From: Peptoniphilus genitalis
Lineage (GTDB): Bacteria > Bacillota > Clostridia > Tissierellales > Peptoniphilaceae
Direction: 5' to 3'
DNA: 64,000 bases
Assembly (NCBI RefSeq): GCF_023614525.1
Contig: NZ_CP097885.1
Location: 1,672,501-1,736,500 of the forward strand
This document shows positions 50,097-61,178 of this stretch, piece by piece. The position numbers and the translations under genes were made by a program. The stretch's first letter is position 1, and each line of letters opens with the position of its first letter. The notes beneath the pieces were generated by a model. The model was not told the origin of the DNA, searched no databases, and saw only the letters and a program-made list of their open reading frames with translations.

Positions 50097-51092
50097 ATGA
50101 GGAACAACTCTAGTGCTACAAAATTAGATCTTAGAGAGACACAAATTGCAATCAAGTCAGTTAAGGATTACTTTCAAAGAGATTTGGCAAACACTTTAAA
50201 TCTACAAAGGGTTTCTGCACCTCTTTTTGTAAGACCTGAAACTGGACTTAACGACAACTTAAATGGAGAAAAAGCTGTAGACTTTGATCTTAGACAATAT
50301 GGGATTAATGTTGAAATTGTTCAATCTCTTGCTAAGTGGAAGAGGAATGCCCTTAAGGACTACAATTTTAATATGTATGAAGGAATCTACGCAGATATGA
50401 ATGCCATTAGGGCAGAAGAAGAACTTGATGAAATTCACTCTTCTTATGTAGACCAATGGGACTGGGAAAAAATTATAAATAAGTCTGATAGGAATAAAGA
50501 ATATCTTTTCTTAATTGTAAGAGAAATTTATTCTGTATTTAAAAGAACTGAAGAATATATTAATCAAACTTATCCATACATTCTTTCAAAGAAGCTTCCA
50601 GAAGAAATCTTCTTTATAACTTCCCAAGAATTAGAAGATATGTATCCAGGAAAAACTTCTAAGGAAAGAGAAAAATTAATCTGTAAGGAAAAGGGTGCTG
50701 TGTTTATCATGGGCATTGGACATAAATTAAAGTCTGGTGAGCCACACGATCACAGATCACCTGACTATGATGATTGGGACTTAAATGGAGACATCTTGTT
50801 CTGGGATGAAGTCCTAGATAACTCTCTTGAAGTTTCAAGCATGGGTATCCGTGTTGATGAAAAATCTCTAAAGAGTCAATGCGAACTTACAAATACAACT
50901 GAAAGATTTAAACTTCCTTATCACCAAAATGTTTTAAATGCAGACTTACCTTACACTGTTGGTGGTGGTATTGGCCAATCAAGAATTTGTATGTTCTTTT
51001 TAGAAAAGCAACACATTGGAGAAGTCCAAGTAGGTGTTTGGGATGAAAAGAGTTTAGACTTCTGCAAAGACAATAAAATTAAATTATTATAA
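50097..51092 (+). CDS. asnA: Aspartate--ammonia ligase
   Basis: A 331-residue ammonia-dependent asparagine synthetase, a relative of class II aminoacyl-tRNA synthetases. AIKSVKDYFQRDLANTLNLQRVSAPLFV, LNDNLNGEKAVDFD, VDQWDWEKII and TVGGGIGQSRICMFFLEKQHIGEVQ are characteristic. ATG follows GGGAGGAAAAG. Only 54 bp separate it from the previous gene, so no T-box leader is present. It is followed by an unusual long hairpin that doubles as the next gene's ribosome-site region. Confidence 0.97.
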   Translation: MRNNSSATKLDLRETQIAIKSVKDYFQRDLANTLNLQRVSAPLFVRPETGLNDNLNGEKAVDFDLRQYGINVEIVQSLAKWKRNALKDYNFNMYEGIYADMNAIRAEEELDEIHSSYVDQWDWEKIINKSDRNKEYLFLIVREIYSVFKRTEEYINQTYPYILSKKLPEEIFFITSQELEDMYPGKTSKEREKLICKEKGAVFIMGIGHKLKSGEPHDHRSPDYDDWDLNGDILFWDEVLDNSLEVSSMGIRVDEKSLKSQCELTNTTERFKLPYHQNVLNADLPYTVGGGIGQSRICMFFLEKQHIGEVQVGVWDEKSLDFCKDNKIKLL

Positions 51093-51119
51093 TTACATTA
51101 CATTTACAATTTGGATTTC

Positions 51120-51175
51120 AATCCTCCGTGACTTATAGTATAATTATTTTATACGAAGTAACGGAGGATTTTTTT
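51120..51175 (+). terminator. asnA terminator that contains the SD of the next gene
   Basis: Outer stem AATCCTCCGT (51120-51129) pairs perfectly with ACGGAGGATT (51161-51170). Inner stems ACTT/AAGT and GTATAA/TTATAC fill most of the loop, and a T-run ends at 51175. The GGAGG in the 3' arm is the SD for the ATG at 51176. A TATAAT at 51139-51144 in the loop could be a -10, giving a transcript that lacks the 5' arm. Confidence 0.85.
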
Positions 51176-51937
51176 ATGGAATTGGCAGAAAAATTAAATC
51201 AGACACCTTATAAAAGGCTTGCCTTTAAAGATATAAAAAAATACCTAATCGCAAACTTTTTGTACAAGGGCGACTTGGATAGCATAAATATTTTACTCAA
51301 TCTTTACAATGTTTACGAATCCATTGAAAATATTTATCCAAGGTACGTAACTCTTGAGAATTTGAGAAAGGATATTGTAAAAGTTTATAGGCAAAAAGAG
51401 GGAATTGAACTTATAGCAAGGAACCTCTCAAGTCTTATTCATGATGACATAAATAGGCTTGAACTTTACTTATACTTAGAGGGTTATAGACTTGGGTTTA
51501 ACTCAAAAAAGCACATAAATATGCTTGAGATAATAACCTTAAAGCACCTTACAATAGATGAACTTTACAATAGAAAAAAACTTTTTCAATATGAATTTAA
51601 AAACGAAGAAGTTTTATCTTTTAAGAAGTTAGTTTTTAAAGAAATAAGAAAAGATAGGCAAATAAGGATTTTTATAAAAAACACTCTTACTGATGTTAGA
51701 AAAAGACTTCTCAATAGTAAGATCCAAAGTATAAACGACCACCTAGACTTGCAGCTTATTTTTAGAAGTCAAGATGACGACGTTGAAATAAAAGAAGTTG
51801 ACTCCTACTTAACTGATTCTGAAATTGAAAATTTAAATAATAAGATTTCTAAATTTCTCTACATAGATTGCTTCAGAGTTTTTAGAAATGCTTTTTGGGA
51901 TGGAGTTAATGATAGAGTTTTAAAGAGATACAAGTAA
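51176..51937 (+). CDS. Hypothetical protein
   Basis: I do not recognise this 253-residue protein. It is predicted to be soluble, largely helical and rich in Lys, Leu, Ile and Asn, with no signal peptide or membrane segment. Conserved-looking stretches are YPRYVTLENLRKDIVKVYRQKEG and IDCFRVFRNAFWDGVNDRVLKRY at the C-terminus. The ATG at 51176 is chosen because CGGAGGAT lies 7-8 nt upstream; an upstream in-frame GTG (51128) lies inside the terminator hairpin. It ends in its own terminator just before ruvC. Confidence 0.6.
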   Translation: MELAEKLNQTPYKRLAFKDIKKYLIANFLYKGDLDSINILLNLYNVYESIENIYPRYVTLENLRKDIVKVYRQKEGIELIARNLSSLIHDDINRLELYLYLEGYRLGFNSKKHINMLEIITLKHLTIDELYNRKKLFQYEFKNEEVLSFKKLVFKEIRKDRQIRIFIKNTLTDVRKRLLNSKIQSINDHLDLQLIFRSQDDDVEIKEVDSYLTDSEIENLNNKISKFLYIDCFRVFRNAFWDGVNDRVLKRYK

Positions 51938-51962
51938 GGATAGTTTTATACTATCCTTTTTA
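51936..51962 (+). terminator. Terminator overlapping a stop codon, before ruvC
   Basis: Perfect stem AAGGATAG/CTATCCTT with a 7-nt loop, then T residues. It overlaps the stop codon of the upstream gene. Confidence 0.88.
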
Positions 51963-51975
51963 AAGTGGTGATAAA

Positions 51976-52470
51976 TTGATAATTTTGGGAATTGACCCAG
52001 GGATAGCTATTGTTGGATATGGATTTCTTGAACTTAAAGGGAATTCTTATAAAGTTTTAGATTACGGTGCAATAACCACAGAGGCAAAAGTTCCTCTCCC
52101 AGAAAGACTAGATACAATCTACGAAGAAATGAATGAACTTATAGAAAGGTATAAGCCTGACGACATTGCTTTTGAAGAATTGTTTTTTAATAAGAATGTT
52201 AAGACAGCAATTACAGTTGCCCAAGCTCGTGGAGTTGAAGTCCTTGCTGCCAAAGAATCTGGAGCAGGACTTTATGAATACACGCCTCTTCAAGTAAAAC
52301 AAGCCATAGTTGGTTATGGAAGGGCTACTAAAAATCAAGTTCAAGAGATGGTAAGAATTATTTTAAACTTAGAAAAGGTTCCAAAACCTGACGATGTTGC
52401 AGATGCCTTAGCAGTTGCAATAACTCATGGAAGTTCAATTAAGTTTAAAGAAAGTTTTAGGATGATATAA
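51976..52470 (+). CDS. ruvC: Holliday junction endonuclease RuvC
   Basis: A 164-residue resolvase. [16 protein letters not shown] holds the first catalytic Asp, [15 protein letters not shown] the conserved Glu, and [15 protein letters not shown] the C-terminal acidic pair. TTG start after GGTGAT. Its stop overlaps the ruvA ATG by one base. The ruvC-ruvA-ruvB order is intact. Confidence 0.97.
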   Translation: MIILGIDPGIAIVGYGFLELKGNSYKVLDYGAITTEAKVPLPERLDTIYEEMNELIERYKPDDIAFEELFFNKNVKTAITVAQARGVEVLAAKESGAGLYEYTPLQVKQAIVGYGRATKNQVQEMVRIILNLEKVPKPDDVADALAVAITHGSSIKFKESFRMI

Positions 52471-53054
52471 TGATAGAATTTTTAAGGGGAAGAGTTCACT
52501 CTACTGACAGGGGATACCTAGTACTTGAATCCAATGGAATAGGCTATATAGTTAATATGGTGGAAAGAGAACTTCACACATTTTATGAAAATGAAGAAGT
52601 TTTCATCAACATTAGGCTTGTTTTAAGGGAAGATGCGGCAATTTTATATGGATTTAGACATATAGAAACAAGAGATGCTTTCGATCTTCTTACAAGTGTA
52701 ACAGGAATTGGTCCTAAGTTAGCCATGGGAATTCTTGATGGCGATGATGTCTTTAATATTGCAAAATATATTATATCCAAGGATGAAAAATCTCTTACAA
52801 AATTACCTGGTATAGGGAAGAAAACTGCTCAAAGGATAATTCTTGAATTAAAGGATAAGGTTGAGAAGTTAGACCTAGACTTGACTTCTATGACTGATGA
52901 TGTAGAAATTATCGAAGAAAAGGACGATTCAGCAGTTGAGGCCCTAATTTCCTTAGGTTATAATGTATATGATGCTAAAAAAGCACTAGAAAAGGTAGAT
53001 CCTTCTATTGATATTTCTGAGAGAATAAGAGAAGCTTTAAAATTAATGGGTTGA
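52470..53054 (+). CDS. ruvA: Holliday junction branch migration protein RuvA
   Basis: A 194-residue tetrameric junction-binding protein. The N-terminal OB fold begins [11 protein letters not shown], helix-hairpin-helix motifs are [17 protein letters not shown] and [22 protein letters not shown], and the C-terminal domain III (about 145-194) contacts RuvB. It is one base into the ruvC stop and 4 bp before ruvB. Confidence 0.97.
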   Translation: MIEFLRGRVHSTDRGYLVLESNGIGYIVNMVERELHTFYENEEVFINIRLVLREDAAILYGFRHIETRDAFDLLTSVTGIGPKLAMGILDGDDVFNIAKYIISKDEKSLTKLPGIGKKTAQRIILELKDKVEKLDLDLTSMTDDVEIIEEKDDSAVEALISLGYNVYDAKKALEKVDPSIDISERIREALKLMG

Positions 53055-53058
53055 TATA

Positions 53059-54060
53059 ATGGAAAAAAATAGATTAGTTGAGCCAGAACTTATTGATGGC
53101 GATGCTAGGGAGGTAAGTCTTAGACCTAAGTGGTTAGAAGAGTATATTGGCCAAGAAAAGGTAGTTAAGAATTTAAAAATTTTTATTGAAGCTGCCAAGA
53201 ACAGGTCAGAACCCTTGGATCATACACTTTTAAGTGGACCACCAGGACTTGGGAAAACCACACTTGCTGGCATAATTGCCAATGAGATGGGGGTTAACCT
53301 AAAGGTTACATCTGGCCCTGCAATTGAAAAGCAGGGAGACCTAGCAAGTATTCTTACAAATTTAAATAATGACGATGTTCTATTTATTGATGAAATTCAC
53401 AGGCTAAATAAGTCTGTGGAGGAAATCTTATATCCTGCTATGGAGGACCATGCTTTAGATATAATAATAGGTAAGGGACCTTCTGCAAGATCAATTAGAC
53501 TTGACCTTGCACCTTTTACACTTATTGGTGCCACAACAAGGGCAGGTATGCTTACGTCACCTCTTAGAGATAGGTTTGGGGTAATGTTGAAACTTGATCT
53601 TTATGATACAAAGTCTTTAGTTGAGATTATAATGAGGTCGGCTAAAATTTTAAATGTTCCCATAGAAGAAGAGGGAGCCTTAGAAATTGCAAGAAGATCA
53701 AGGGGAACACCGAGAATTGCCAATAGACTTTTGAAAAGAGTAAGAGACTATGCTGAAGTAAAGGAAGGCGGAGTTATAACAACTAAGGTTGCCATAAAGG
53801 GACTTAACCTTCTTGAAATCGACAAGTTTGGCTTAGACAATATTGACAGAAGAATTATACTTACAATGATTGAGAAATTCAACGGTAGGCCAGTTGGAAT
53901 TGATGCGATTTCAGCTGCTATTGGTGAAGATAAGGGAACAGTAGAAGATGTTTATGAGCCTTATTTAATGCAAATAGGCTTTATTATTAGAACGCCTAGA
54001 GGAAGGATGGCCACTAAAAGGGCCTATGACCATTTTGGTTTGGAGTATAAGGGTGAATAA
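53059..54060 (+). CDS. ruvB: Holliday junction branch migration ATPase RuvB
   Basis: A 333-residue AAA+ motor. The N-terminus [25 protein letters not shown], Walker [23 protein letters not shown], Walker [25 protein letters not shown], sensor [20 protein letters not shown] and the C-terminal winged helix [16 protein letters not shown] are diagnostic. It is followed 1 bp later by a SpoIID-like gene. Confidence 0.98.
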   Translation: MEKNRLVEPELIDGDAREVSLRPKWLEEYIGQEKVVKNLKIFIEAAKNRSEPLDHTLLSGPPGLGKTTLAGIIANEMGVNLKVTSGPAIEKQGDLASILTNLNNDDVLFIDEIHRLNKSVEEILYPAMEDHALDIIIGKGPSARSIRLDLAPFTLIGATTRAGMLTSPLRDRFGVMLKLDLYDTKSLVEIIMRSAKILNVPIEEEGALEIARRSRGTPRIANRLLKRVRDYAEVKEGGVITTKVAIKGLNLLEIDKFGLDNIDRRIILTMIEKFNGRPVGIDAISAAIGEDKGTVEDVYEPYLMQIGFIIRTPRGRMATKRAYDHFGLEYKGE

Positions 54061-54061
54061 A

Positions 54062-55180
54062 ATGAAAAAAATATTATTGTTAGCTTTATTTTTGGTTTTA
54101 CTGCCATTAAATATCTTTGCTAAGGAAGACTATGACAAGATTGACATTAAGGTTGGAAAATCTATTTCAGCTGGTGAAACATTAAAATTAAAATCTAAAT
54201 CTAATTTAAAAGTTGTGACTTCTGATGAACAAGTAATAAACAATACAAACAACAATGAAATTAATATTATATTTGATGGAAATAAAATTAATTTAGATGG
54301 AAAGAATTTTAAATTAAATAACTTTCCACAAAATGGAGCCTTTTTAATATCCTCTGATTCGCCAATTTACGTAGATAAAATCAAGAGAAACTATGGGGGA
54401 GCAATTTCCTTTAGAGTTAATAATAAAAAACTTGATGTAGTAAATAGGGTGGAGATAGACGAATATTTAAAGGGAGTTCTTCCAAAAGAAATGAGCCCAA
54501 GTTTTCCAATGGAATCTCTAAAGGCCCAAGCCTTATGCTCAAGGTCTTTTGCTATTAATAATTACAACAAATTTATTAAAAAAGGCTATAATCTTGACGA
54601 TACTACAAGCTCACAAGTTTATTATGGAAAAGATGTTGAGAACAAATCTACAAATAAGGCTGTAGAAGATACTCTTGGCCAAGTTATTAAATATAAGGGT
54701 GAAGTTGCAGAGACAATTTTCTGTGCTTCTTCTGGTGGTTATACTGTCGCTTCTTCCGAAGCTTGGGGCGGAAATAGTGTTCCTTACCTTATTGCACAAG
54801 AAGATCCTTACTCAGTTCATCCATGGAAGTATGAGCTTAAAGATAGCGATTTAAAGAAGTTAAATTTATCTGATGTATTTAGCGTTAGTCTTGACTACAA
54901 TAATTCGAATAGAGTTAACAACTTAACTTTTTCTACATCAAAGGGAGATGTAAAAATAAAGGCTACTGATTTTAGAAAAAAAATTGGTAATACAATTATC
55001 AAATCAACCCTATTTGATGTAAATGTAATAGGAAATAAAATATTTGTAAGTGGAAAGGGATATGGACATGGTGTTGGCATGAGTCAATACGGTGCTGTTG
55101 AAATGGCAAAAAAGGGAAGCAATTACAAGGATATTATTGAATTTTATTTTCCAGGAACAAATATTGAAAAGATAAAATAA
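54062..55180 (+). CDS. SpoIID/LytB-domain cell-wall protein
   Basis: A 372-residue exported protein. The signal peptide is at 1-20 ([20 protein letters not shown]). The SpoIID domain spans about 120-370: [56 protein letters not shown] and [20 protein letters not shown]. SpoIID proteins are glycan-strand lytic transglycosylases or amidase enhancers; outside spore formers they act in wall remodelling. Clostridial genomes often place it beside ruvB and queA, as here. The start at 54062 follows AAGGGTGA. Confidence 0.9.
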   Translation: MKKILLLALFLVLLPLNIFAKEDYDKIDIKVGKSISAGETLKLKSKSNLKVVTSDEQVINNTNNNEINIIFDGNKINLDGKNFKLNNFPQNGAFLISSDSPIYVDKIKRNYGGAISFRVNNKKLDVVNRVEIDEYLKGVLPKEMSPSFPMESLKAQALCSRSFAINNYNKFIKKGYNLDDTTSSQVYYGKDVENKSTNKAVEDTLGQVIKYKGEVAETIFCASSGGYTVASSEAWGGNSVPYLIAQEDPYSVHPWKYELKDSDLKKLNLSDVFSVSLDYNNSNRVNNLTFSTSKGDVKIKATDFRKKIGNTIIKSTLFDVNVIGNKIFVSGKGYGHGVGMSQYGAVEMAKKGSNYKDIIEFYFPGTNIEKIK

Positions 55181-55193
55181 TAGAAAGGCGAAA

Positions 55194-57331
<2,138 letters not shown>

Positions 57332-57347
57332 AGTCTTAAAGATATTC

Positions 57348-57376
57348 TTGTTAAGTTATAAGATAAAATGTATAAT
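57348..57376 (+). promoter_or_regulatory. Promoter of yajC-scfA-scfB
   Basis: -35 TTGTTA (57348-57353), 17-bp spacer, consensus -10 TATAAT (57371-57376). Confidence 0.75.
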
Positions 57377-57411
57377 ATAATTATAAATCATAAAGAAGAA
57401 AGGGGTTAATA

Positions 57412-57711
57412 ATGAATCAAAACGCAATGTTAAACTTTATTCCCTTAATATTGATGTTTGTTGTTTTTTATTTCTTCGTAATAAGACCGCAAAAGAAAAA
57501 AGCAAATGAAATAAATGAAATGCGTGAAAACTTAAAGGTTGGAGATAAAATAATAACAATCGGTGGTATTATTGGAAAAATTATCCTTGTAAAGGAAGAT
57601 TACTTAGTTATCGAAACTTCATCTGACAACACAAAAATTGAAGTCATGAAGTGGGGAATTAATGGTACTTATAAAAAGAATGCTGATTTAAAAGACGCTG
57701 AAGAAGAATAG
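57412..57711 (+). CDS. yajC: Preprotein translocase subunit YajC
   Basis: A 99-residue membrane protein. One N-terminal membrane segment (LNFIPLILMFVVFYFFVIRPQKKK) is followed by the KVGDKIITIGGIIGKI beta domain. It associates with SecDF and the translocon. ATG follows AAAGGGG. The SCIFF peptide gene begins 9 bp after its stop, so secretion and peptide genes share a transcript. Confidence 0.95.
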   Translation: MNQNAMLNFIPLILMFVVFYFFVIRPQKKKANEINEMRENLKVGDKIITIGGIIGKIILVKEDYLVIETSSDNTKIEVMKWGINGTYKKNADLKDAEEE

Positions 57712-57719
57712 GAGATATT

Positions 57720-57866
57720 ATGAAACACATTAAAACACTTACACAAAAAAATCTTAAGAAAACTTATGAAAAAGGCGGATGTGGCGAATGTCAAACATCT
57801 TGTCAATCAGCTTGCAAAACTAGCTGTACAGTTGGAAATCAAAAATGTGAAAATTCTGAAAACTAA
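57720..57866 (+). CDS. scfA: Six-cysteine peptide SCIFF (ranthipeptide precursor)
   Basis: A 48-residue ribosomal peptide. It begins MKHIKTLTQKNLKK, a conserved leader, and ends in a Cys-rich core with cysteines at residues 21, 24, 28, 32, 36 and 43, matching the six-cysteines-in-forty-five family of Clostridia. Radical SAM chemistry by the adjacent enzyme makes thioether crosslinks from these cysteines. AGGAG lies 5 nt before the ATG. The family is near-universal in Clostridia, yet its biological role is not settled; quorum-type signalling has been proposed. The identification rests on sequence pattern plus the maturase next door. Confidence 0.95.
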   Translation: MKHIKTLTQKNLKKTYEKGGCGECQTSCQSACKTSCTVGNQKCENSEN

Positions 57867-57867
57867 G

Positions 57868-57892
57868 GCAAGGGAAACCTTGCTTTTATTTT
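57868..57892 (+). terminator. Hairpin between scfA and scfB
   Basis: Stem GCAAGG/CCTTGC capped by a GAAA tetraloop, followed by TTTTATTTTG. It is likely a partial terminator that would make precursor mRNA exceed maturase mRNA. Confidence 0.75.
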
Positions 57893-57918
57893 GTTAGGGG
57901 TTAAGTAAAGGAGAAAAG

Positions 57919-59271
57919 ATGGAAGAAAGAATTCATAAATTTTATTTAAATAATAGATACATTGTCCTTGATATAGCAAGTGGATCAGTCCATGTAGTAG
58001 AAAAAATTGTATATGAAATGATTGATGATTATGAAAAATTGTCAAAGGATGAAGTTATTGATAAATATTCAAAACTATATAATGAAGAAGATGCTAAAGA
58101 AGCCTATGAAGAAATAGACTACTTGGCTAAGGAAGATTTATTATTTTCTGAAGATGAACACTTTAAACTTCCTCGATTCAATCCTCAAAATGTAGTAAAG
58201 GCTCTTTGCCTTCATGTTGCCCACGATTGTAACCTAAGATGTAAGTATTGCTTTGCATCCCAAGGTGACTTCAAGGGAGATAGAAGTCTTATGACTTTTG
58301 AAACAGGTAAGAAGGCCTTAGACTTTCTTCTACAAAATTCTGGTAACAGGAGAAATCTTGAAGTGGATTTCTTCGGTGGGGAACCTCTAATGAATTTTGA
58401 CTTAGTAAAAAAACTTGTAGCTTATGGTAGAGAAGAAGAAAAGAAATATGACAAACACTTTAGATTCACAATTACAACTAATGGCGTCCTACTAAATGAC
58501 GAAATAGAAGAATTTATTAATGAGAACATGGACAATGTAGTTCTATCAATTGATGGAAGAAAAGAAATTAATGATGAAATGCGTCCTACTACTAATGGCA
58601 AGGGGTCCTATGACATTATAGTTCCAAAGTTCAAAGAACTTATTGATAAGAGAGGAGACAAGGACTACTTTATCAGGGGAACTTTCACAAATGAAAATTT
58701 AGACTTTTCAGAAGACTTAAAGGACTTCTATTCTCATGGATTTAAAAAGACTTCTATTGAACCAGTAGTTACTGATGAGAGAGAGCCTTACGCAATAAGA
58801 GAAGAACACCTTGATAAAATTCTTAGAGAGTATGAAAAAATGTCCAAGGACTATATTGAAATAAGAAAGAAAGACAAGGACTTTTCCTTCTTCCACTTTA
58901 TTATTGACCTATCTCAAGGACCTTGTATAGTTAAGAGGACTGTTGGATGTGGTGCTGGATCGGAATATGTTGCTATAACTCCGCAAGGAGAAATTTATCC
59001 TTGTCACCAATTTGTTGGTGAAGAAGACTTCTTACTTGGTAATGTTGATGAAGGAATAAAAAACACTGACCTAAGAGATACTTTTAAAAATTCCAATGTT
59101 TATACTAATGAAGACTGTCCTACTTGTTGGGCAAGATACTACTGCTCAGGTGGTTGTCACGCCAACGCTTACTACAGCAACAATGACTTAAGCAAACCTT
59201 ACAAGGTTGGATGTGAAATGGAAAAGAAAAGAATTGAATGTGCAATTTCAGTTCTAGCTAATGAAGAATAA
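57919..59271 (+). CDS. scfB: SCIFF thioether maturase, radical SAM/SPASM protein
   Basis: A 450-residue radical-SAM enzyme. The N-terminal ~85 residues fit the peptide-recognition (RRE-like) domain. The radical-SAM motif is HDCNLRCKYCFA with C104, C108 and C111. DFFGGEPLMNF and ITTNGVLL follow. The C-terminal SPASM domain has auxiliary-cluster cysteines at about 336, 344, 362, 400, 403, 409, 413, 432 and 441 (CPTCWARYYCSGGCHANA). It would form thioether links in the product of scfA, 52 bp upstream. ATG follows AAAGGAGAAAAG. Confidence 0.96.
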   Translation: MEERIHKFYLNNRYIVLDIASGSVHVVEKIVYEMIDDYEKLSKDEVIDKYSKLYNEEDAKEAYEEIDYLAKEDLLFSEDEHFKLPRFNPQNVVKALCLHVAHDCNLRCKYCFASQGDFKGDRSLMTFETGKKALDFLLQNSGNRRNLEVDFFGGEPLMNFDLVKKLVAYGREEEKKYDKHFRFTITTNGVLLNDEIEEFINENMDNVVLSIDGRKEINDEMRPTTNGKGSYDIIVPKFKELIDKRGDKDYFIRGTFTNENLDFSEDLKDFYSHGFKKTSIEPVVTDEREPYAIREEHLDKILREYEKMSKDYIEIRKKDKDFSFFHFIIDLSQGPCIVKRTVGCGAGSEYVAITPQGEIYPCHQFVGEEDFLLGNVDEGIKNTDLRDTFKNSNVYTNEDCPTCWARYYCSGGCHANAYYSNNDLSKPYKVGCEMEKKRIECAISVLANEE

Positions 59272-59283
59272 TAAAATCTTTTG

Positions 59284-59311
59284 AAGAACCCCCATGAGGG
59301 TTCTTTTTTTG
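59284..59311 (+). terminator. scfB terminator
   Basis: Perfect stem AAGAACCC/GGGTTCTT, 6-nt loop, T-run. Confidence 0.95.
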
Positions 59312-59331
59312 TTGCTTGATAGCCTAATTGT

Positions 59332-59360
59332 TTTACCTAAATGATAATTTTTGATATAAT
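59332..59360 (+). promoter_or_regulatory. recJ-relA promoter
   Basis: -35 TTTACC (59332-59337), 17-bp spacer, consensus -10 TATAAT (59355-59360). Confidence 0.65.
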
Positions 59361-59387
59361 TAATCGTATATATAAAGTGGTGATTAA

Positions 59388-61178
59388 ATGGAAAGATGGT
59401 TTATAAAAAACAAAAGTGATCCTGGAATCGACTATAAAAAATTAGGGATAAACAATGTCATATATAAAATTTTACTCAATAGGGAAATAAATACTGAAGA
59501 AGACATTCGAGAGTTTTTAGAGCCAAGTCTTTCAAATTTAAATTCGCCTATTTTGTTAAAGGACATGGTCAAGGCTTCAAATATAATTTTAAGTCACTTG
59601 GCTAAGAAAAATAAAATTAGAATTATTGGAGACTATGATGTTGACGGTGTAACATCAACTTATATCTTGTATGAAGGCTTAAGGACTATTGGTGGAGATG
59701 TCTCTTATGACATACCTCATAGAGTTAAAGATGGCTATGGAATCAACAAAAATTTAATTGACAAGGCTAATGAAGATGGTGTCAAGTGCATTATAACTTG
59801 TGACAATGGAATAGCTGCAAGAGATGCAGTTGATTATGCCATGTCTTTAGATATTGATGTAGTTGTAACTGACCATCATGAGGTGCCGAAAATTATTAAA
59901 GATGGAAATGAAGTTGAGATTATACCAGAGGCAAGTGCAGTTATAGATCCAAAACAGGATGCTTGCTCTTATCCCTTTAAGGAAATTTGCGGAGGGGTAG
60001 TTGCCTTTAAACTCATAGAGTATCTTTTTTTGATCAAGGGAGTAGACAAGGAAGAGTTTTATGAAAAATTCTTGCCCTATGCTGCCATAGCTACTGTATG
60101 TGATGTAATGCCACTTACAAATGAAAATAGGGTTATAGTTTCTGAGGGAATTAAGATCTTAAGGAAAAGCAAAGATTTGGGCCTTAATGCCTTAATAGAG
60201 GCAGCCGATATAAAAAAAGATGATATTGATGTTTACCATCTTGGTTTTATCCTTGGACCAACTATTAATTCCAGTGGAAGGCTTGAATCTGCTAAAGAAG
60301 CCCTAGAATTATTTTTGGAAAAGGACTATTCTATTGCTCTTGAAAAAGCCAAAGAATTAAGAGACCTAAATTATGAAAGACAAAAGCTAACTAGTGATGC
60401 CTTTGAAGTAATAGATGAGAAGATACAGAAAGAAGGATTGCTAGATAAGCATAAGGTCCTAATAGTTTATGAGGAAGGCTTAAATGAATCCATTCTTGGT
60501 ATTGTTGCTGGAAAAATCAAAGAAAAGTATTACAGGCCAAGCGTAGTTCTAAGTGATTCCAAGGACTTAATTAAGGGATCTGGAAGAAGTATTGAAGAAT
60601 ATAATATGTTCCAAGAATTTTCTAAATCTAAGGAATACCTGAGGAGCTTTGGTGGTCACAAGATGGCCTGCGGACTAGCTCTTCCCCTAGAAAATCTAGA
60701 TGACTTTATTAGGGATGTAGACCAAAAAGAGAGCTTAACAAGGCACGACTTAATAAGAAAGATTTATATTGATGGAAATTTAGAGCTCAAATACATTAGC
60801 ATGAAGCTTGTCCAGGACATAGAGGCTCTGGCTCCCTTTGGAAATGGAAACTCTGCGCCGAAGTTTGGTGCTAAAAACTTACAGATAAAGTCACTTAATA
60901 TCTTGGGTAAAAATAAAAACTTTTTAAAGATGACTTTATCCCAAGATAATATAAATTACACAGGAATATTATTTGAAGATTCAAAAGTATTTTTAAATAA
61001 GCTTGCTAGTTCCTATGGCAGGGAAGAAGTTATGGGTCTTTTAAATGGAAGACCTTCAAATATATTTATAGATATAGTTTTTAATCTTGACTTAAATAAA
61101 TTTAATGGAAATGTTACTATTCAGCTAAAGATAAAAAGCTATAGAATCACAGGTGAGAAGAATGTTATTAATAGATGA
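59388..61178 (+). CDS. recJ: Single-stranded-DNA-specific exonuclease RecJ
   Basis: A 596-residue 5'-3' exonuclease of the DHH family, used in recombination and mismatch repair. The DHH motifs are RIIGDYDVDGVTSTYIL and VVVTDHHEVP; the C-terminal DHHA1 region has GSGRSIEEYNMFQEF and LRSFGGHKMACGLAL. An OB-fold region follows. It is slightly longer than the ~570-residue minimum for the family. GTGGTG precedes the ATG. It overlaps the relA start by 17 nt. Confidence 0.96.
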   Translation: MERWFIKNKSDPGIDYKKLGINNVIYKILLNREINTEEDIREFLEPSLSNLNSPILLKDMVKASNIILSHLAKKNKIRIIGDYDVDGVTSTYILYEGLRTIGGDVSYDIPHRVKDGYGINKNLIDKANEDGVKCIITCDNGIAARDAVDYAMSLDIDVVVTDHHEVPKIIKDGNEVEIIPEASAVIDPKQDACSYPFKEICGGVVAFKLIEYLFLIKGVDKEEFYEKFLPYAAIATVCDVMPLTNENRVIVSEGIKILRKSKDLGLNALIEAADIKKDDIDVYHLGFILGPTINSSGRLESAKEALELFLEKDYSIALEKAKELRDLNYERQKLTSDAFEVIDEKIQKEGLLDKHKVLIVYEEGLNESILGIVAGKIKEKYYRPSVVLSDSKDLIKGSGRSIEEYNMFQEFSKSKEYLRSFGGHKMACGLALPLENLDDFIRDVDQKESLTRHDLIRKIYIDGNLELKYISMKLVQDIEALAPFGNGNSAPKFGAKNLQIKSLNILGKNKNFLKMTLSQDNINYTGILFEDSKVFLNKLASSYGREEVMGLLNGRPSNIFIDIVFNLDLNKFNGNVTIQLKIKSYRITGEKNVINR

